64,000 nt of DNA from Manduca sexta (lineage: Eukaryota; Arthropoda; Insecta; Lepidoptera; Sphingidae). Under the pieces are notes generated by a model. The model had not been told where the DNA came from, ran no database searches, and worked only from the letters and a program-made list of their open reading frames with translations. Positions 56,497-64,000 of the stretch are shown here, piece after piece. The stretch's first letter is position 1, and every line of letters begins with the position of its first letter. Both the position numbers and the translations under genes were made by a program. Where the stretch lies: NCBI RefSeq assembly GCF_014839805.1, contig NC_051116.1, positions 2,790,001-2,854,000 of the forward strand. Reading direction: 5' to 3'.

Positions 56497-56776
56497 CTAG
56501 TTGACCCGACAGACGTTGTCCTGTCTTAACTATGTATGCACGCGAGCATTCTGTCGATCGCTGACAGTTATTTCAAACCACTCACAGTTATGTAAAATTA
56601 ATATTTAACTTTTCTTAAATTTTCTAATTTTCAGCGTTTTTTTTTTTGTTTTTTTTCTTTCATAAGGACCTTCTCCTGACAATAACAAACACAACAAAAA
56701 AAAATAGTGAAATCGGTCCAGCCATTCACGCGTGATGGCGTGACCAAGGGAAACAGGGATTCATTTTTATATAATA
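56497..56776 (-). mobile_element. Hel-J Helitron-type element
   Basis: Minus strand, 3' CTAG at 56497-56500. Its 5' end meets the next Helitron at 56776/56777 and lacks the usual TCTATAT start. Confidence 0.7.
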
Positions 56777-57538
56777 CTAGCTTTTGCCCGCGGCTCCGCC
56801 CGCGTTATAAAGTTTTTCAGGCTAAAGTTTTCCATTATAAAAGTAGTAGTTTCCCGGGAGCCTATGTTCTTCACAGGGTCTCAAACTGTCTCCAAACCAA
56901 ATTTCATCTTAATACATTGGGTAGTTTTTAAGTTTAACACGTTCAGGCAGACAGATGCAGCGGGGGACTTTGTTTTATAATATATTTTTTAGAACTTTTT
57001 AAGAGAAACAATCCCGTCATACATCATTGTTGCATAACTTTAACCGTTTACGCAGCGCACGCAACGGAAGCTCTCAAAACTAATAAATTGTCCCCGTTTT
57101 TGCAACATGGTCATTACTGCTCCGCTCCTATTGGTCATAGCGTGATGATATATAGCCTATAGCACTCCACAAATAAAGGGCTATCCAACACAAAAAGAAT
57201 TTTTCAGTTCAAACTGATAGTTCCTGAGATTAGCCATTACTGCTCCGCTCCTATTGGTTATAGCGTGATGATATATAACTTAGAGCACTCCACAAACAAA
57301 GGGCTATTCAACACAAAAATATTTTTTCAGTTTGGACTGGTAGTTCCTGAGATTAGCCATTACTGCTCCGCTCCTATTGGGTATAGCGTGATGATACATA
57401 GCCTATAGCACTCCACGAACAAAGGGCTATCCAACGCAAAAAGAATTTTTCAGTTTGGACCGGTAGTTCCTGAGATTAGCGCGTTCAAACAAACAAACAA
57501 ACAAATTCTTCAGCTTTATATTATAAAAATAGTATAGA
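56777..57538 (-). mobile_element. Hel-2 Helitron with internal repeats, copy 1
   Basis: Minus strand: TC at 57538-57537, (GTTT)n close to the 5' end, three internal ~123-bp repeats, then a GCGGGCGGAGCCGCGGGC palindrome and CTAG at 56777-56780. 762 bp, non-autonomous. Confidence 0.78.
57112..57480 (-). repeat. Internal ~123-bp tandem repeats, 3 units
   Basis: CATTACTGCTCCGCTCC starts at 57112, 57235 and 57358. Each unit ends GGTAGTTCCTGAGATTAG or similar. Confidence 0.9.
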
Positions 57539-58424
57539 CTAGATTTGCCCACGGCTCCGCCCGCGTTATAAAGTTTTTGGGGCTAAAATTTTCCGTTATA
57601 AAAGTCACGCTATATATTTTCCCGGGAGCCTATGTTCTTCCCAGGGTCTCAAACTGTCTCCATACCAAATTTTATCCTAATACGTTGGGTAGTTTTTGAG
57701 TTTAACACGTTCGGGCAGACCGATGCAGCGGGGGACTTTGTTTTATGATATATTTTTGTAGAACTTTAAGAGGAACAATCCCATCATACATTATTGTTGC
57801 ATAACTTTAACCGTTTACGCAGCGCACGCAACAGAAGCTCTCAAAACTAATAAATTGTCCCCGTTTTTGCATCATGTTTCATTACTGCTTCGCTCCTATT
57901 GGTCATAGCGTGACGATATATAACCTATAGCACTCCAGGAACAAAGGGCTATCCAACACAAAATATTTTTTCAGTTCGAACCGGTAGTTCCTGAGATTAG
58001 GCATTACTGCTCCGCTCCTATTGGGCATAGCGTGATGATATATATAGCCTATAGCATTCCAGGAACAAAGGGCTATCCAACGCAAAAATATTTTTTCAGT
58101 TTGGACCGGTAGTTCCTGAGATTAGCCATTACTGCTCCGCTCCTATTGGGTATAGCGTGATGATATATAGCCTATAGCACTCCACGAACAAAGGGCTATC
58201 CAACGCAAAAAGAATTTTTCAGTTCGGACCGGTAGTTCCTGAGATTAGGCATTACTGCTCCGCTCCTATTGGGTATAGCGTGATGATATATAGCCTATAG
58301 CACTCCAAAAACATAGGGCTATCCAACGCAAAAAGATTTTGTCAGTTTGGACCGGTAGTTCCTGAGATTAGCGCGTTCAAACAAACAAACAAACAAACTC
58401 TTCAGCTTTATATAATAGTATAGA
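57539..58424 (-). mobile_element. Hel-2 Helitron with internal repeats, copy 2
   Basis: CTAG at 57539-57542 directly adjoins the TC of copy 1. The 5' TC is at 58424-58423 with host A beyond. 886 bp, four internal repeats. About nine in ten bases agree with copy 1 outside the repeats, by eye. Confidence 0.78.
57880..58372 (-). repeat. Internal ~123-bp tandem repeats, 4 units
   Basis: CATTACTGC starts at 57880, 58002, 58127 and 58250. Confidence 0.9.
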
Positions 58425-58992
58425 TATAGATGTAGAAGATGTTTTAGCTCGCATCTCGAAGTCAGTTCTCAGAGTTGGAATACAATCCAGTCTAGCCTAT
58501 AACTGGAATAATATAGCTCTTTACTAACAATGTTAGAAATCAGAGCAATCGTTTCTGACTAGCGTGTTCATAATAACTTCCGCTTATATTTATAGAGATG
58601 TTACTTGTAAATCTGCCCACATAATACCTTTCTCCCTAAAAGGCTAGGTACAAGCCATCAGCGGTGAAAGATAAAATTTTCCAAAAGGGCACTCTACACA
58701 ACATATAGTTACTAATATATAAATGCGGTCTACAAATCATTCTAATGATAATTAGATTCTACACAAAGGAAAGCCGGTAAGAATCGGGTTCTATGGACAC
58801 TGGAGGCCGCGCTTTGGCTTCCCACGGGAAGCACTTACATATAACCAGACGTCTTCTGGTAGTCTGGCAACCAAATCTCACAGAAGTCTAATTTTTCGAT
58901 GATACACTCAAGAATGGCTTGTGGATTTTAAATTGACAGACTTTGACAAGGTTTTTAATTCATGTATGTTTTAAATCAAGTTGTATGTTTTG
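58425..58992. other. No gene seen
   Basis: Nothing recognised. Confidence 0.4.
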
Positions 58993-59235
58993 ACGGTGGT
59001 AGGGTATATTTAACATCCGCCCGGATAGGGACCGTAAACAAGGTGTTAAAACCCGCCATAGTGGCCCACGTGTGTCGCGTTCCGGGATCAGCTTCTGTAT
59101 ATCCAGTTCCAACAGGCCGGCATAATTGTGTCGACTGCTGAGGGGTAATCATCTCTCGTCAGTCGACATTCTCTTGGACCCCACTCCACTTACCATCAGG
59201 TGAAGTGGGGCCATTTTGCCTTGCCATAAAAAAGC
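58993..59235 (+). repeat. Family C, best-preserved copy
   Basis: Complete in order, ending GGCCATTTTGCC. Confidence 0.75.
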
Positions 59236-59509
59236 ACCAGATAGACTAATCTGTAGATTACCTAAAAAAAATCTAAGATATTCAAATTTCGCTCAAGACA
59301 TTTTGGAGTCCATAGGGAACATATACACACATTTATATTATAAATATAAGAAGGATATGGAACCCTAAATCTTTAACACAAAGCTATCCTGCCAAAATTA
59401 ACATTCTTGGCTTAAAAACCTTCCCACAAATCTCAGCGTCGCAAACAAACAAAAAATATCTTAATGAAGAAATCATTTGTGACATTGTAAAGGTTACATT
59501 ACTAGTTCA
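59236..59509. other. Spacer, nothing recognised
   Basis: AT-rich. Confidence 0.4.
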
Positions 59510-59730
59510 TTGGTCTCGAGGATTATAACTGATCACATCTAAATTCAATTCTCGGTTGGTAAATTTTCAAAAATGCTTTGGATTGAAATTTGTGGCTTAC
59601 TCGTTATCAAATGAGAGCTATGTATGCAGCATATACATAGCTCATATAACGGGACGGAACACAAATGACGATAAGTACCCTGGTTGCACCTCTGCCTGCC
59701 CCTTTGGATTATCAAAGATAAAGGCATAAC
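59510..59730 (+). mobile_element. SINE-B, degenerate
   Basis: The tail (AACGGGACGGAACACA, CCTCTGCCTGCCCCTTTGG) is clear; the head is almost lost. Confidence 0.55.
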
Positions 59731-60289
59731 GCGTATTTTCTTTGTTTTGAAATAGCCTCAATATAATAGTTTGAAATGACAAGATTTATTTGAATCCGTA
59801 AAACGTTATACATTATTTACATTCTGTCAATATTAACTCTACCACCAGTTCGGAAACCAGTTCTCACCAGAGAAGAACGAGCAAGGAACTGGTGTTGCTC
59901 TTTCCAAAATCAGTTTAAGGTAAAGAACATTTTCGTGGCAGATTAACACCAAACCATATTAGCAGTCTAGTATTTACGTTACCTTGCATTTATCCATTAA
60001 GCTAAGTATTTTACTAAATCCAATAAATCTACAGAGGAACTTACATTTAATCCTATATCAAATTACGTATGGGGATAAACAGGAAATGGCTTCTAGAGGT
60101 GTAACAAACTGTTGATTGAACTTCCGGCCTGCGCCGGATATTGTGCGAGCATAAAGGTTCTAACTTTGCTTTTAGAACAATATCCTTTGTACGGGCCTTT
60201 GCGTAGACTTGTTGGTATAACATATTATTTAACAAGACTTTGTATATATACTATATTTGAGGTAACCTAAATTTGTACATAAGAATTTT
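59731..60289. other. No gene seen
   Basis: Nothing recognised. Confidence 0.4.
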
Positions 60290-60446
60290 GAAGACATGTG
60301 AAGTAGGCTTGCACTAGGCCAGCGTTGTGGACTAGGGCGTAAACCCTTTCAGAAATCGAGGCCTGTGCTGCAGAGGGATAGTAAGCTCAGTCCTGCATAC
60401 TATCCCACAGCTGGGCACGTTTAGAAGTTTAAGTCTTAGTCCACAA
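60290..60446. mobile_element. Two SINE-A tails facing each other
   Basis: A plus-strand tail (GCACTAGGCCAGCGTTGTGG to GGGATAGTAAGCTCAGTCC) is met at about 60398 by a reversed one (ATACTATCCCACAGCTGGGC to TTAGTCCACAAATGG). Confidence 0.6.
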
Positions 60447-60636
60447 ATGGCAAAGTGAGGGTTTGCATAAAATCTCCTTTTCGACCAAATGATTAGGCGA
60501 AGTAAATGCATCCGAATTACTTAGAACTTATATACATTTCCGATTCTATCGGCGAAAGATGGTATTGGATACATCTTTGCCTAACCTTTTGGCTGTTACT
60601 GGTGTATATATTCTTTGTATTGTTTTAATACGTGCA

Positions 60637-60858
60637 TGACAATGTGACTCCACTTCACCTGATGGTAAGTTAACTAGTGTCCAATAGAATGTTATGATTA
60701 CCCCTCGGCAGTCGACATAATTGTACCGGCCCGTTAGAACCAGATATACACAGGCTGGTCCGGGAACGCGACACATATGTGAGCCACTATGGCGGGTTTT
60801 AAAACCTTGTGTACGGTGGTCGCTATCCAGGATATAAAATATATCCTACCGCCAACAA
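60637..60858 (-). repeat. Family C, full length
   Basis: Minus strand, all blocks present, about 1.4 kb from the plus-strand copy at 58993. Confidence 0.7.
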
Positions 60859-61542
60859 AACAACATACAACTTGATTAAACATAATGAATACATGTATTA
60901 CATACCTTTCCAAAGTCTCTCAATTTAAAATCCACAAGCCATTCTTGAGTGTATCATCGAAAAATCAGACGATCAAATCCCGCAGATCCCGTAAGCCAGT
61001 GAAGGCGCGGGGGCGTGCGGGGCTCCAGGGGGTGGGGTTGCACTAAGTGATATTCCGAACTATTAACCCGGCCGAGCTCGTTTCACGAAAGGTTTAATTT
61101 TATTAGCCTTTAAATCGTATCGGTGGGTCGGTACAATTTTTTGGGATTTTGCATGTTTACCATTCTTGTTTAGTAAAATAATTTCGACGACAGTTTGTGC
61201 GGAGATAGCTACATTAAATAAAACGTTCATTGCAGAAAAAAATATGAAGTAATAGTAATTTTCAATTCCGTTTGACTAATATATTGAATATTTGCATTCG
61301 TTTTTATACCAGCTGATTTAAAAATTATAACCAACCTATCTCCAATAAGTTGTTTACGAACTTTAATTAAACCATAGTATAATATCATTTATTATTTTTT
61401 ATGATAAAATGTCCTTTTATACACACATAAAAACATAAATACATATGAAAATGATCACTCTTAGATAGTACAACTCGAGACCCAAGCTACCATGGTTAGG
61501 AATTGAAAGTGAGGAATCTCCTGCTATATAATATTACTTTAA
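60859..61542. other. No gene seen
   Basis: Contains a GC-rich patch at about 60980-61080; no coding signature. Confidence 0.4.
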
Positions 61543-61690
61543 TCTATACTAATATATAAAGCTTAAGTGTTTGTTTGAAAATAATCTCAGGAACTAATAA
61601 ACCGATTTGGATTTTTTTTTCACTAATAGGATACATTACTCCTGAGAATTTTTTGTTAAATCTTAATTAAAAAATAACATTGTTAATTGT
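61543..61690 (+). mobile_element. Hel-2 5' fragment
   Basis: A|TCTATACTAATATATAAAGC, then GTTTGTTTGAAAATAATCTC and AGGAACTAATAAACCGATTT. Confidence 0.6.
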
Positions 61691-61698
61691 AACTATGG

Positions 61699-61932
61699 AA
61701 GCGGCGATGCGGGCAAACACCTCTGACTTTTCTTAAAAAAAAATATGTGTGTATTCTTTGTGAATTATTACTTGCTTTAACCTGCTGAGAAATTCTCTAT
61801 AAGAATTTTCGAGAGCATGTGAAGTCTACCAATCCGCACTAGGCCAGCGTGGTGGAAGGCCTAATCCCTCTCAGTGGTAGAGGAGGCCCGTGCCTAACAG
61901 TGGGACAGTAATACAGGGCTGATATTATTATG
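61699..61932 (+). mobile_element. SINE-A with internal deletions
   Basis: The head is cut after GCGGCGATGC and joined to GGGCAAACACCTCTGAC; part of the GGTGAAGGAAAACATCG block is also missing. Confidence 0.72.
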
Positions 61933-62221
61933 TAACTATAATAGCCCCTGGAAAGTCGCTAGCTGTCGAAGAAAAATAAAGCCTACATTTTCGCGCCGGG
62001 TTTCAAGTATGCGTCTTTTGTTACATTATATTATTGAAACGGGTGATGTTACTTACGAATTCCCTTTAAAGGTTTTACCTACAATACAATGTATAGGAAA
62101 AGAGACATGTGCGTTGAACGCGAGTTTACTTATTTTAAAGTAACCTTAGTGACTTGAAAATGAAAATATTGAGCAATAATTTCTAGCAGTCATCAATCGC
62201 TTTGAGAGAATATGAAATAAC

Positions 62222-62393
62222 CTACTGGACATAATAAGACTTAACATCTCATGTCTCAGGATAGCGAACGCAGTGGAATACAAAACAATACATTGTAATT
62301 CAAGGTGTTGGTGTTTCTACTGTTTATGGGCGACCGTATCGCTTACCGTCAGGCGAACGGCAAGCTCGTCTCGTCACTCAAAGCAATAAAAAA
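62222..62393 (-). repeat. Family D, truncated
   Basis: Minus strand, T-run half. Confidence 0.68.
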
Positions 62394-62604
62394 AACTGTT
62401 CGGTCATTTTCGATATATCGTATTTTGCAGTGGCGAAAGGTGAAATTTTCCGAAAGAAAACCCGACATAACATATAGGTACTAATATGTATAAATGCAGT
62501 CAGCAAATCGTTTTAATGATAATTATTTTCTACATAAGCGAAGCTAGCAGGTACACTTTCCATCTTATTATTATTAATAATGGTCTTGGACAAAAACTGT
62601 ACGC

Positions 62605-62690
62605 ATTTTTTATTGCTTTGAATGACGAGACCAGCTTGCCGTTCGCCTGATGGTAAGCGATACGACCGTCCATAAACAGTAGAAACAACG
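62605..62690 (+). repeat. Family D, 5' end only
   Basis: TTGAATGACGAGACCAGCTT through CATAAACAGTAGAAACA. Confidence 0.65.
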
Positions 62691-63059
62691 CATCTAGTAC
62701 AAAAAAAAAACAATGAAACAGATCCACATCACATTACATCGCAGAGGCAGAATAAAACCTCATAAAACTCATAAAAAGAGAATGAATTGTTATTCAAGAT
62801 TCGTATAATTGTAATTCCTTTTGTTCTTAACGGGTATTGTATGAGATGGGCTTTTTTACGATTGTATGACGAGAAGAGCATGTCACTCGTCTGATATAAC
62901 ACGAGCTAGTTGCAGGTGACACAACGCCATATAAACAGTTCTAAAATATAATTTCTATGAATTCACTTTTCATACTGTGCTCTTAGTTTAACTGCAAATG
63001 TATTTTTGTGTTTTGATTTGTTATAATGGTTTGTGTGTTGTAATTTGTATTACACTTGA
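62691..63059. other. No gene seen
   Basis: Nothing recognised. Confidence 0.4.
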
Positions 63060-63280
63060 CTATCTTGATGGTGTAGTTGTATTCCGTGTGCATCAACCAC
63101 GCTGAGATCTCAAGTTCATGTCCTGGGTCGGGAGAAATTATTTTGGAATTTTCTGCTCAGTATCAACTCGGAGTTTGGAATGTTGCCCCATAAATGGGAA
63201 GAGGCTCCCTCTCTATAACATAAGACAATGGCTGAATATGAGTGTGTTATACTTTTGCCAGTCTGAAAAATAAATTGCAG
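63060..63280 (+). mobile_element. SINE-B, degenerate
   Basis: Head ATCTTGATGGTGTAGTTG, body CAGTATCAACTCGGAGTTTGG. Confidence 0.65.
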
Positions 63281-63339
63281 ATATATTATGTTTAATATTT
63301 TTCTTTATGTATTGTTACAAAATTTTCTGTTGTTTTTTT

Positions 63340-63872
63340 TTATTGCCTTGAGTGACGGGACAAGCTCGCCGTTCGTTCGATCACTGGCTAATAGTAAACG
63401 ATACGACCGCTAATAAATAGTAGAAACACCTTCCAACTCCTTAAATTATAAAGTACTAGCGGCCCGCTCTGGCTTCGCACGGGTATAACATAACAAAATA
63501 ACAGTATTTCTCCACTATTTAATGGTTGTTATTATACATATAAACCTTCCTCTTGAATCGCTCTATCTATTAAAAAAACCGCATCAAAATCCGTTGCGTA
63601 GTTTTAAAGATTTAAGCATACAAAGGGACATAGGGACAGAGAAAGCGACTTTGTTTTATACTATGTAGTGATAGTGATTGGTATGCCACTGCGCTCGCCA
63701 TCCTGAAACATGAGATGTTCAGTCTTATTATGTCCAGTAGTTACACTGACTACAATGTCCTTCAAACCGGAACACAAGAGAGACTAATCACTGCTGCTTG
63801 GCGGCAGAAATAGACATTGCGGTGGTACCTATCCAGGCGGACTCTCGCATATGAGAGAACTACCACCAGTAA
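63340..63872 (+). repeat. Family D split by Hel-I
   Basis: Plus-strand family D from the T-run to AAATTATAAAGTA (63455), resuming at 63672 with TTGGTATGCCACTGCG and ending near 63872. Confidence 0.75.
63456..63671 (-). mobile_element. Hel-I Helitron-type element inside family D
   Basis: Minus strand: A|TCACTACATAGTATAAAAC at 63671, CTAG at 63459-63456, then host T. 216 bp with both ends intact. The split host repeat proves the boundaries. Confidence 0.85.
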
Positions 63873-64000
63873 GACCAATTTTTAAGAGCTAAGTTCTATT
63901 TACTAAACAGCGTTGTTTCAGTTATAACAGGCGCTCAAGTATCTCAATTTTTTTAACAAATCGTTCAAAATCTCATACGCTTATTTAAGATCTTCCTCTA
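63873..64000. other. Window end, nothing recognised
   Basis: AT-rich. Confidence 0.4.

Overview
This is AT-rich, intron-poor eukaryotic DNA packed with short interspersed repeats. It looks like a moth or butterfly (Lepidoptera) nuclear genome. The reasons are many short Helitron-type elements (A|TC...CTAG|T boundaries), several tRNA-derived SINE families, relics of non-LTR retrotransposons, and one insect-type GMC oxidoreductase exon. There are no bacterial operons, rRNA genes or convincing stand-alone tRNA genes. The species cannot be named from the sequence.

Layout. At 308-699 lies the C-terminal exon of a GMC-family oxidoreductase with a one-base frameshift; it is the only host protein-coding sequence I can defend. 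From 0.7 to 8.6 kb there are SINEs, a LINE C-terminus and the integrase C-terminus of an old Gypsy element. At 8605-9448 is the first of three arrays of one 68-bp GC-rich minisatellite; the others are at 22865-23412 (same strand) and 46890-48075 (opposite strand). At 11349-16005 is a complete, very young Ty3/Gypsy LTR retrotransposon of Mdg3-like type. Its 193-bp LTRs are identical, its primer site matches tRNA-Pro, and a TTTA target duplication flanks it. It sits inside an older dispersed repeat whose uninterrupted paralogue at 20.16-20.57 kb shows the empty site. Its gag-pol frame is broken at two homopolymer-rich spots. From 16 kb to 64 kb the window is a mosaic of dispersed repeats, including a tight stack of three Helitron-type elements at 56497-58424, the last two abutting head to tail with no base between them.

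Repeat names used here are local: SINE-A and SINE-B (tRNA-derived heads with A and B boxes); families C, D, E, F, G, H and K (dispersed repeats I cannot assign to a class); Hel-1, Hel-2, Hel-I and Hel-J (Helitron-type, non-autonomous). Apart from gag-pol of the LTR element there is no set of genes working together. The window is best read as a record of nested insertions, with the minisatellite trio and the Helitron stack as the least ordinary structures.
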